Assembly (NCBI GenBank): GCA_905234695.1
Contig: CAJOHZ010000014.1
Location: forward strand, 1 to 64,000
Length of the DNA stretch: 64,000 bases
Direction: 5' to 3'
Origin: an uncultured Bacteroidales bacterium
GTDB taxonomy: Bacteria; Bacteroidota; Bacteroidia; Bacteroidales; P3
The translations under genes and the position numbers were made by a program. Shown here one piece after another: positions 17,338 to 27,700 of this stretch. Every line of letters starts with the position of its first letter. Positions within the stretch are counted from its first letter, which is position 1. The notes beneath the pieces were generated by a model, which worked only from the letters and a program-made list of their open reading frames with translations, did no database searches and was not told where the DNA came from.

Positions 17338-17498
17338 TATTTTACAGGTATCGGGATGTTGTTGAGGTGTTTTCGTGGGTTTGCATGAGCGATTTGGGGA
17401 ACTATAATGATTGATGTATATATGTTGATTATTAGTATGTTGTGTGCGTAATAAAAAAATATTTCAACAAAAGTGTTTGTCATTTCAAAAAATAGTAG

Positions 17499-17506
17499 TA
17501 ATTTTG
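17499..17506 (+). promoter_or_regulatory. TAnnTTTG promoter box for rpmG
   Basis: TAATTTTG, with TTG at 17477-17479, about 19 bp upstream, a good match to the -33/-7 consensus. It leaves a leader of about 85 nt containing a small hairpin (CCCTTCGGTTCGGG). Confidence 0.75.
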
Positions 17507-17595
17507 CAGCCGCTTTCGCAAAGCCGTGAGGGGATTGTCGATGCTCCTTTCCCTTCGGTTCGGGAAGCTGAATTGGAACGAAAAATCAGACAACT

Positions 17596-17784
17596 ATGGC
17601 AAAGAAAAATAAAGACGCAAGAGTGCAGGTGATTCTCGAATGCACCGAGCAGAAGGCGAGCGGCGTTCCTGGCATGAGCCGTTACGTCACCACCAAGAAC
17701 AAGAAGAACACTCCCGAACGTTTGGAGCTGAAGAAGTACAACCCGTACTTGAAGAAAATGACTGTCCACAAAGAAATCAAATAA
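17596..17784 (+). CDS. rpmG: 50S ribosomal protein L33 (zinc-free form)
   Basis: 62 residues: [16 protein letters not shown] at the start and [18 protein letters not shown] in the second half are typical L33. Only one cysteine is present, so this is the zinc-independent C-minus paralogue. In Bacteroidota rpmG is usually in the order rpmB-rpmG-DUF4295; here the DUF4295 gene follows after 17 bp but rpmB is not upstream. The gene has its own promoter. Confidence 0.95.
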   Translation: MAKKNKDARVQVILECTEQKASGVPGMSRYVTTKNKKNTPERLELKKYNPYLKKMTVHKEIK

Positions 17785-17801
17785 TATAGGAGACATAGAA
17801 C

Positions 17802-17957
17802 ATGGCAAAAAAAGTTGTTGCAACACTGAAAACCAGTACGGGAAAGAGCTATGCGAAAGTCATCCGTATGGTTCGCTCGCCGAAGACCAACGCCTATACG
17901 TTCGAAGAGACCATCGTCGCTTCTGACAATGTGCAAGAATTTCTGAAGAAGAAATAA
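17802..17957 (+). CDS. DUF4295 domain-containing small protein
   Basis: A 51-residue, very basic protein that begins MAKKVVATLKTSTGKSYAKV and ends in three lysines. It matches the small DUF4295 family which in Bacteroidota is encoded directly after rpmG and is thought to be ribosome associated. Its role is unknown. It is followed by a strong terminator 37 bp after the stop. The ftsY gene often found next in this order is absent. Confidence 0.85.
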   Translation: MAKKVVATLKTSTGKSYAKVIRMVRSPKTNAYTFEETIVASDNVQEFLKKK

Positions 17958-17993
17958 GCAAAAGTAGTAATAGTTTTTTTATTTATGACATTG

Positions 17994-18021
17994 ACCTCCG
18001 TTCCGCAACGGAGGTTTTTTT
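17994..18021 (+). terminator. terminator of the rpmG operon
   Basis: ACCTCCGTT (17994-18002) and AACGGAGGT (18007-18015) form a 9-bp stem with a 4-nt loop, followed by a run of seven T. Confidence 0.92.
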
Positions 18022-18122
18022 GTTTCTGAATCCCGTCCAATCCATGGGTTCTCTCGCGTGTGTGAAATAACTCGCGTGTGTAAATAATATGATATAAAGT
18101 GTATTAATTCAACTTTTTTTCT

Positions 18123-18130
18123 TATCTTTG
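18123..18130 (+). promoter_or_regulatory. TAnnTTTG promoter box for ileS
   Basis: TATCTTTG, 79 bp upstream of the ileS start. No clear -33 TTG is seen. The roughly 70-nt leader shows no T-box or other recognised structure. Confidence 0.6.
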
Positions 18131-18208
18131 CAAATTGGACGTGTTGTGGTCTTTTCGGATGCAATGCGCAAAGTTATTGATATATAAACTACTAGAGATA
18201 TCTTATTA

Positions 18209-21200
18209 ATGAAGTACACTGAGTACAAACAACTTAATTTGACCCAAGTGGGCGAAGACATTCGCCGCTACTGGGAAGAAAACGAGACTTTTGAGAAAGG
18301 CCAGAAACTGGCCGAAGGACATCCGTCATTTGTGTTTTACGATGGACCTCCGTCGGCCAATGGCAAGCCCGGCATACATCATGTCATGGCCCGCACCATT
18401 AAGGATGTCTTCTGCCGTTACAAGGCCCAGAAGGGCTACTATGTGGACCGCAAGGCTGGGTGGGACACCCACGGCCTGCCGGTTGAGTTGGGTGTCGAGA
18501 AGAACCTCGGCATTACCAAGGAGGATATCGGCAAGAAAATCAGCGTGGATGAGTACAATCACGCGTGCCGTACCGAGGTGCTCAAATACAAGGATCTGTG
18601 GGACGAGTTGACGCGCCAGATGGGCTATTGGGTGGATTTGAAACATCCGTATATCACTTTCGAGAATGAATATATTGAGACCTTATGGTTTCTTTTGAAG
18701 AAGTTATACGACAAAGGGCTGCTTTATAAAGGCTACACCATCCAGCCCTACAGCCCCGCCGCGGGCACGGGCCTTTCGAGCCACGAATTGAACCTGCCTG
18801 GCTGCTACCGTGACGTGAAGGACACCACTTGCGTGGCGATGTTTCGCATAGTGGATTGCATGAATGCAGAGTTGGTTGGATGTGGGAGTGAAAAGAACTC
18901 ACTTATTCAAGCAATCCAACAATCCAGCATCCCCACATACGCCATTGCCTGGACCACCACGCCATGGACATTGCCGAGTAACACCGCCCTTTGCGTGGGA
19001 CCCAATATTGATTATGTGCTCCTTGAAACCACGCATCCCTATACAGGGGACTCTTGCCGCATCCTCATGGCCAAGCCTCTTGTGGGGAGTATGTTCCCAG
19101 AGGGCAAGTCGCCAGAATACACGGTAGTGGGCGAGAGCAAGGGCGCCGCGCTGGAGGGACTGCAATACGAACAACTTATCCCTTGGGTGAAACCGACACC
19201 GTGTACTGACGATAAGCAGTCGGGCCGCACAACGGCTTTCCGGATAATTCTGGGTGACTATGTGACCACAGAGGATGGTACAGGTATTGTCCATATTGCC
19301 CCCACCTTTGGTGCCGACGATGCCCGCGTGGCCAAGAAAGCAGGTATCGGTGAGTTGTTGCTTTTCGACCGTGACGGCAAGCAGATGCCGATGGTGGATA
19401 AACAGGGGCGCTTTGCGTGTATTGAAGAGCTGGACCCTGAGTGGGTGAAGAAGAACGTTGATGTGGAAGAATACTCCAAGTATGCCGGAAAGTTCGTCAA
19501 AAATGCATTTGATTCTACCAAGACCGAGAAAGATATGAGTCTCGACGTGGAGTTGGTCATTATGCTCAAGGAACAAGGCAAACTTTTCAAGAGCGAGAAG
19601 CACACCCATAGCTACCCCCATTGCTGGCGTACCGACAAGCCTGTGCTGTACTACCCGTTGGACAGTTGGTTTATTCGTACCACGGCCCTCAAGGAGCGTA
19701 TGATTGAGCTAAACAAAACGATTAACTGGAAGCCTGAAGCCACCGGCACAGGCCGTTTTGGCAACTGGTTGGAGAATATCGTTGACTGGAATCTCAGTCG
19801 CAGCCGCTACTGGGGCACCCCGTTGCCCATCTGGCGCACCGAGGACGGCAAGGAGGAGATTTGCATCGGTTCCTACAACCAACTGTGCGAGGAAATTGAA
19901 AAAACCGTCAAAGCAGGAATAATGACACAGGAGCAGGTCGATAAACTGGGTTACAATAAAACATCGGCTCGGATACCAGGAGACCTCCATCGTCCCTACA
20001 TTGACAGCGTGGTACTTGTTTCGCCTACGGGACGCCCCATGCGCCGCGAGCCTGACTTGATTGATGTGTGGTTCGACAGTGGTGCCATGCCTTATGCCCA
20101 GATACATTATATGGGCGAGCCGTTAAAGAAGAACCAATTTCCTGCCGATTTCATTGCCGAGGGTGTCGATCAAACCCGTGGATGGTTCTATACCCTCCAC
20201 GCCATTGCCACCATGTGCTTTGACAGTGTGGCTTTCAAGAATGTCATTAGCAACGGATTGGTCCTCGACAAGAATGGAAATAAGATGTCCAAACGTCTTG
20301 GCAATGCAGTGGATCCCTTCGAGACCTTGGGCAAATATGGACCTGATGCCACTCGCTGGTACATGATTACCAACAGCCAGCCGTGGGACAACTTGAAGTT
20401 TGATGCTGAAGGGGTGGGAGAGGTGCGCCGCAAACTTTTTGGCACGCTCTACAACACCTACAGTTTCTTCGCCTTGTATGCCAATATCGACGGCTTTGAG
20501 TACAAGGAACCAGACATCCCCATTGCCTCGCGGCCCGAGATTGACCGTTGGGTGCTCAGTGAGTTGAACACATTGGTCAAGACCGTCGACGAGGCCTTTG
20601 CCGACTATGAACCTACACGTGCCGGTCGCGCCATCGACACTTTTGTGGATGCCTATCTTAGCAACTGGTATGTGCGCCTTTGCCGCCGCCGCTTCTGGAA
20701 GGGTCCAGCGTCCGGGCAGGCGATTGATGGAGAGGGACAGGCCGCGATGTCGGAAGACAAGGTCTCAGCCTACCAGACTCTCTATACCTGTCTCGAAACA
20801 CTGGCGCGTCTTATGTCGCCCATTGCGCCATTCTTCAGTGAACGCATGTTCCTCGACTTGAATGGGGTCACCCATCGCTTCTCTGCCGCATCGGTGCACC
20901 ACGTTCCGTTCCCCGAGATTCATGCTGAGATGATTGACAAGTCGCTGGAAGAACGTATGCAACTTGCACAGCAGATATGCTCCATGGGGCTTTCCTTGCG
21001 TAAGAAGAGCAACTTGCGTGTGCGTCAGCCGCTGCAGAAGATTGTCATCCCCGTGAAGGACGCCACCATGCGCGAGCAGATTGAACGTGTGCAGCATCTC
21101 ATCTGCTCTGAGTTGAATGTCAAGGAAATCGAATTCTTGGCACAGGACAACAACCTGCTGGTGAAGAAAATAAAGCCCAATTTCAAGACCCTAGGCCCCC

Positions 21201-21679
21201 GTTATGGCAAGATAATGAAATCGCTCGGTGCCGCTATCATGGCGTTCAGTCAGCAGCAAATTAACGCTCTTGAGGCCGAAGGCCGTTGTGTGGTCTCTGT
21301 CGAAGGTCAGGAGGCTGAGGTTTTGCTGGGCGACGTGGAGATTGCCACGCAGGATATTCCCGGATGGGTGGTGGCCAACGAAGGCAGTCTGACGGTGGCA
21401 CTCGACATCACCGTGACCCCCGAATTGCGTGACGAGGGCATTGCCCGTGAACTGGTCAACCGGATTCAGAATATCCGTAAAGAGGGCTTTGATGTTACCG
21501 ACCGTATCGTCATCGAGTTGCAAAGTGGTTCGTGGGACGATGCAGTCAACCGCTACATGGACTACATCTGCTCTGAGACACTCTGCACATCCCTCACACT
21601 CCTTCCCGAGGTGGCCGACGGCATCAAGATAGAGATTCTCGACGGTCAACCTACCCGCATCCGGGTCGAGAAGAAGTAG
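18209..21679 (+). CDS. ileS: isoleucyl-tRNA synthetase
   Basis: 1156 residues, class I synthetase that charges tRNA-Ile. The HIGH-type motif is GIHH in PPSANGKPGIHHVMA (about 48-62); KMSKRLGN begins near residue 692. The editing domain (CP1) contains TTPWTLPSN and GTGIVHIAPTFGADD. The C-terminal anticodon-binding and tail regions are complete (VTPELRDEGIARELVNRIQ). The size is that of the long type found in Bacteroidota. A variable stretch near residues 212-245, rich in Ser and Gln, sits in a loop. It lies 64 bp before the giant adhesin gene. Confidence 0.97.
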   Translation: MKYTEYKQLNLTQVGEDIRRYWEENETFEKGQKLAEGHPSFVFYDGPPSANGKPGIHHVMARTIKDVFCRYKAQKGYYVDRKAGWDTHGLPVELGVEKNLGITKEDIGKKISVDEYNHACRTEVLKYKDLWDELTRQMGYWVDLKHPYITFENEYIETLWFLLKKLYDKGLLYKGYTIQPYSPAAGTGLSSHELNLPGCYRDVKDTTCVAMFRIVDCMNAELVGCGSEKNSLIQAIQQSSIPTYAIAWTTTPWTLPSNTALCVGPNIDYVLLETTHPYTGDSCRILMAKPLVGSMFPEGKSPEYTVVGESKGAALEGLQYEQLIPWVKPTPCTDDKQSGRTTAFRIILGDYVTTEDGTGIVHIAPTFGADDARVAKKAGIGELLLFDRDGKQMPMVDKQGRFACIEELDPEWVKKNVDVEEYSKYAGKFVKNAFDSTKTEKDMSLDVELVIMLKEQGKLFKSEKHTHSYPHCWRTDKPVLYYPLDSWFIRTTALKERMIELNKTINWKPEATGTGRFGNWLENIVDWNLSRSRYWGTPLPIWRTEDGKEEICIGSYNQLCEEIEKTVKAGIMTQEQVDKLGYNKTSARIPGDLHRPYIDSVVLVSPTGRPMRREPDLIDVWFDSGAMPYAQIHYMGEPLKKNQFPADFIAEGVDQTRGWFYTLHAIATMCFDSVAFKNVISNGLVLDKNGNKMSKRLGNAVDPFETLGKYGPDATRWYMITNSQPWDNLKFDAEGVGEVRRKLFGTLYNTYSFFALYANIDGFEYKEPDIPIASRPEIDRWVLSELNTLVKTVDEAFADYEPTRAGRAIDTFVDAYLSNWYVRLCRRRFWKGPASGQAIDGEGQAAMSEDKVSAYQTLYTCLETLARLMSPIAPFFSERMFLDLNGVTHRFSAASVHHVPFPEIHAEMIDKSLEERMQLAQQICSMGLSLRKKSNLRVRQPLQKIVIPVKDATMREQIERVQHLICSELNVKEIEFLAQDNNLLVKKIKPNFKTLGPRYGKIMKSLGAAIMAFSQQQINALEAEGRCVVSVEGQEAEVLLGDVEIATQDIPGWVVANEGSLTVALDITVTPELRDEGIARELVNRIQNIRKEGFDVTDRIVIELQSGSWDDAVNRYMDYICSETLCTSLTLLPEVADGIKIEILDGQPTRIRVEKK

Positions 21680-21743
21680 CTATTGAGAAAAATTCGGTCT
21701 TCATCAAACAGTCTTGAATGATATATAGATAAACTCCATCCCC

Positions 21744-24700
21744 TTGAAAAAACGTCTGTTCATAGTACTCTTGTCGTTACTGACACTTTCCATTTCGGCG
21801 AAAAGTATCCGTCCGGCATACGCTACGACAGGTCGTGATTTCTGGGTGGCTTCCCTCAGACATCTCGACGGGACAGGCTCATTCATAGGGTCTGTTTCGC
21901 AGGAGATGACGCTAGCCCCGAGCCTCCATACTTTTGACAACAGCATGGGGCAGGGCTCTGCTACATTCTGTGACTTCGGCAACATGGAGTGCTATGCCTA
22001 TCCCACTGGCATGTTGCTTACCCCACCGGGCAACGGATGGACCGTCAATGGCACACCTCATAGTCTCACTGGCGATATTATTACCATCTGTCACAATGAT
22101 ATGCTGCATTTCGTTGTCATCCCTGCCACCAGTGATCATGCGGTGCGTTGGTTTGTAGACAACGTTGAACAGACAGAGACGTCTTTGAATTTCAATTTCA
22201 GATTTCCGTCAATTGTTGGTATCCACACTGTGATGGCAGTCATGCATGGGGACTGTTCTCCCAATTGGTGCGATACAATGCTTTTGGTGGTACAAGTGAA
22301 CGCCAGTTCTAGTACCGATGTGCATGCCGTATGTGAGAGCTATACCTGGATTGACGGAAACACCTACACCTCGTCTAACACCACAGCCACCCACACGCTC
22401 ACCAATGCCATCGGCTGCGACAGTGTCGTCACACTCAACCTCACAGTCAATAATAATGACAGCAACCTTGTCCTATGGGAGTTTCCCGAGAACTTCCCGG
22501 TGACGGTGAATGGCATTTCATATACCATACCTGGACGCTACCAGCAACATCTCACAAATGTCGCAGGTTGCGACAGCACGCTCAATATCCAAGTTATCCA
22601 ATATCCCGACAACGTGGACAGTGTTATCTGTACAGTCGGAGTGATAGAAAATCCATGGGATGCGCAAGTTTTAGGGTCAGTGGCAAATGTCCATAACTAC
22701 TATACTCCTTTGGTGGGTGATATTGATGGTGACGGTGTTGTCGAGATTGTGGCGGGTATTTATCCGGGTTCCAATACCGAGCCAATTTCACAAATAGGTA
22801 TTTTCCGTGGAACGGACCTGACTCGTATAGGTACCATCAATGTCTCTCAGAAGATTACATGTGACAAAATTGGACCGATGGCGATTGTCCGCTATCCCAA
22901 TGGCAGTGGTGGACTGCAAGGGGCAGTCATATTGCACTGCAATGACAGTAAACTCCGCTCCTATGATATTCATGGCAACTTGTTGCACACTTCGAATAAC
23001 AATACCCCCTGCAAGGGAGCTGTGTCCATTGCCGACTTCAATAACGATGGGTGGCCCGAGGTGTATGTGGGTAATGCCATCTATGATGCAGCTACCCTTC
23101 GGAGGCTCTGCGTTGGTCCTTCAGGAGGGAACAAGGGATTGCGTAATGTATGGAGTTCATCGGATATGTCCGCATTGCCTTTCGCAGCCAATGTGTTGAA
23201 TGATGAAAAACTGGAGCTTATCTGTGGAAATACCATCTATGGTGTCAACATTGTCAGCCGGACAAATGCTGCGTTGAACAGTATCAGTGTTCTCAAAACT
23301 ATTACTCTTCCTTCTCGTATATCTAGCGATGGTGGTGTTGCAGTGGTGGACTTTGATGGAGACGGGAGTCTGGAAGTCTTTGTGGTTCAAAACCGTGCTC
23401 ACGGTGAAAACACATACGACACGGCTTACTTTTATGCATACAATCCCGTAACAGAGAATATTCTTTTCATTCATGGCAGGTATTGTCTGAATGCTGGATT
23501 CCCACTTATTGGTGATATCGACGGTGACGGCCATTTGGAGTTTGTTTATACTGACAGGCAGACCAACGTGGCTAATGCCAGGATCACGGCGATAAAATAT
23601 ACTCCGGAAAACGGTGCGCAAGTGATGTTCCAAGCCACTCATACCGACCGTTCCGGAATGACCTCTATGACCCTCTTTGATTTCAACCAAGATGGTATCA
23701 TGGAGATTGTGTATCGCGATGAGACTGCTCTCCGCATTATCAACGCCAGCGGTAAAAGCCATCTCACGGGGAATGACACACTACCTTTCTACAACCTCTA
23801 TTCTTTGAATATGGCGGCCGGCACATGGATGGAAAATCCCGTTGTGGCCGAAGTGAATAATGACGGTGCTGCCGAGATTGTAGTATGTGGCATGTTGGGT
23901 ACAGGCCCTGGGGGTGCCGGCAGCAACTATCAATATCAAGGCCATCTTGTCATCCTTGGGGGCATACACCCTTGGGCGCCGACACGTAAGGTATGGAATC
24001 AGTACATGTACAATGTCACCAACATCAACGAGGACCTCACCACTCCGAGATATATCTTTGATAACGCCACATTCTTTACCGACTTCGATGGAGCCCAGTA
24101 CCAGCCCTATAACAATTTCCTCCAGCAAGCCACAACCCTTACGGACCGGGGACGACCTTATACGGCAGCGTCCGATGTATTCTCCACTCAAGCGTCGATA
24201 CAATCAAGTAATGATGTGTTCACCATTACACTAGACCTCAGTAACCAAGGCGACAATGCCCTCACGGCACCATATCAAATCACGGTGTACAAGAATACCT
24301 ACCGAGGACAGGTACTCTATACCCAAACAATCAGTCAATCTTTACCACAATCGGGCAGTCAGACTGTTACAATCACTCTGCCCCACAATACGATATGTTC
24401 CCTCGTTGATGTAGATAGCCTTGTTATCGCCCTTAACGATGCAGGAGCCGGTATCGCCCAGCACGGAAACCAGTCACCCGAATGTGATACTACGAACAAC
24501 ATTGTGACGCTGGCATGTCCACATAATTCGAATGGTACTGACATTCAGGCTGCATGTGAGAGTTTTGTGTGGATTGACGGCAATACCTATACGACATCCA
24601 ATACCACGGCTACCCATGCTCTCAACACAGTGTCCGGTTGTGACAGTATTGTCACACTCAATCTCACCATCAATCACAGCACAACAGGAGACACGACGGC

Positions 24701-27700
24701 GGAGGCGTGCGATAGCTTCACATGGTACGGGGAGACGTACACAGCGACCACCGAGACCCCGACACACGTGGGTACGAACGTGGCGGGGTGCGACAGCACG
24801 ACAACGCTGCATTTGACAGTCCACTACAGCACCGCAGGCGATACCTCGGCGGTGGCGTGCGACAACTTCACATGGTATGGGACCGACTACACGTCATCGA
24901 CGAATGCCCCCACGCATCATACCACCAATTCCGTGGGATGCGACAGTACCACCACGCTTCATCTGACTGTCAATTACAGCTCCGCAGGGGATACCTCCGC
25001 TACGGCCTGTGATAGCTATACCTGGTATGGGAATTCTTACACCGTCACTACCGCCACTCCCACACATACCCTGACGGGAGCCAATGTGGTGGGTTGTGAC
25101 AGTACCACCACGCTGCACCTTACCATCAACTATAGTAGCACGGGAGACACCACGGTGGTGGCATGCGACAACTTCACGTGGTATGGGACCGACTACACGT
25201 CATCGACGAATGTACCCACACATCACAGCACCAATTCTGTGGGCTGCGACAGTACCACTACGTTGCATCTCACTGTTAATTACAGCACATCGGGTGACAC
25301 CATGTCGGTGGCTTGCGACAATTTTACATGGTACGGGGAGACATACACGGCTTCGACAAATACGCCCACCCATCATAGCACCAATTCTGTAGGCTGTGAC
25401 AGCACCACCACGTTGCATCTCACTGTTCACTATAGCACTGCAGGGGATACCACGGCGGTGGCGTGCGACAACTTCACATGGTACGGGACCGACTACACGT
25501 CATCGACGAATGCCCCCACACATCACAGCACCAATTCTGTGGGATGCGACAGTACCACCACGTTGCATCTCACTGTTCACTACAGCACCGCAGGGGATAC
25601 CACGGCGGTGGCGTGCGACAACTTCACATGGTACGGGACCAACTACACGTCATCGACGAATGCCCCCACCCACCATAGCACCAATTCCGTGGGGTGCGAC
25701 AGCACCACTACGCTTCATCTGACTGTAAATCACAGCACCGTAGGAGATACAACAGCGGGGGCTTGTGACAGCTACACGTGGTACGGGGTGACGTATACGA
25801 CCTCGACCAATAGCCCAACACATGTAAGCACGAATGTGGCAGGGTGCGACAGCACGACGACGTTGCACCTGACAATCCGCTACAGCACCGCAGGAGACAC
25901 CACGGCGGTGGCATGCGACAACTTCACATGGTATGGGAACAACTACACGTCATCGACAAGTACCCCGACGCACGTCAGCGCCAACGTTGTAGGCTGTGAT
26001 AGCACCACCACTTTACATCTCACTGTTAATTACAGCACGTCGGCTGACACCACGTCGGTGGCTTGCGACAATTTCATGTGGTACGGGGAGACATACACGG
26101 CTTCGACAAATACGCCTACCCATCATAGCACCAATTCTATTGGATGCGACAGTACCACCACGTTGCATCTCACTGTTCACTACAGCACTGCAGGGGATAC
26201 CACGGCGGTGGCGTGCGACAACTTCACATGGTATGGGACCGACTACACGTCATCGACGAATGTTCCCACACACCATAGCACCAATTCCGTGGGATGCGAT
26301 AGTACCACCACGTTGCATCTTGTCATATCATACAGTAATGCAGGGGACACGACAGCCAACGCGTGCGACAGCTTCACGTGGTACGGGGTCACGTACATGG
26401 TTTCTACCAACAGCCCGACACATGTGAGCACGAATGTGGCGGGGTGCGACAGCACGACGACGTTGCATCTGACAATCCGCTATAGCACTGCAGGAGATAC
26501 CACGGCGGTGGTGTGCGACAGTTACACATGGTATGGCAATACCTACCCGGCTTCGACGAATACCCCAGTACATCACAGCACCAATTCCGTCGGGTGTGAT
26601 AGTGTCATTACGCTGCATCTTACAGTAAACTACAGCACCGCAGGGGATACCTTGGCAGAGGCGTGCGATAGTTACACGTGGTACGGGGAGACGTACACGG
26701 CTTCGACGAATACGCCTACCCATCATAGCACTAATTCCGTTGGATGCGACAGCACCACCACGTTGCATCTCACCGTTCACTACAGTACCGCAGGGGATAC
26801 TTTGGCAGAGGCGTGCGACAGTTTCATGTGGTACGGGGAGACATACACGGCTTCGACGAATGTACCCACACATCATAGCACCAATTCTGTAGGCTGTGAC
26901 AGCACCACCACGTTACATCTTGTCATATCATACAGTAATGCAGGAGACACGATGGCCAACGAGTGTGACAGCTTCATGTGGTACGGGGTGACGTATACGG
27001 CCTCGACTAATAGCCCGACACACGTAAGCACGAACGTGGCAGGGTGCGATAGCACGACGACGCTGCACTTGACGGTGAGATATTCGACGGTGTCGGAATA
27101 CTACGACACGTGTGTGGAGAACGCCCTTCCGCGGATCTTCAACGGACACAGCTACACGACGGAAGTGACGGGGACGGAGGTGACGGTGCCGAACGCGGAG
27201 GGGTGCGATAGCGCGATTGCCTATCATCTGCACATACACTGGAACACGAGCGCGACGCTGGACAGCACGGTGTGTGCGGACCGTTTGCCGCTGACGTGGA
27301 ACCACCGGGCCTTCGTGACGGGCGGAGAGCAGAGGGACACCTTGGTGAACGTGGCAGGTGCGGACAGCCTTGTGCTGATGAGGGTGAATGTGAACGCGAC
27401 ATACGCCGACACGGTGACGGCGAGCATCTGCGACAACGGGAGCTATTCCTTCGAGGGTAGCGAGTACACGACGGCGGGGAGCCACAGTCGCCTGCTCCAG
27501 ACCGGTGCGGGCTGCGACTCGCTGCGGACGCTTATGCAGGAAGTGCGGCAGACGACGACAGGGGACACAACAGCGGTGGCATGCGACAGCTTCACGTGGT
27601 ACGGAACCTCGCATATGTCCTCGACCAACAGCCCGACACATGTAAACACGAATGCGGCAGGATGCGACAGCACGACGACGCTGCACTTGACAATCCACTA

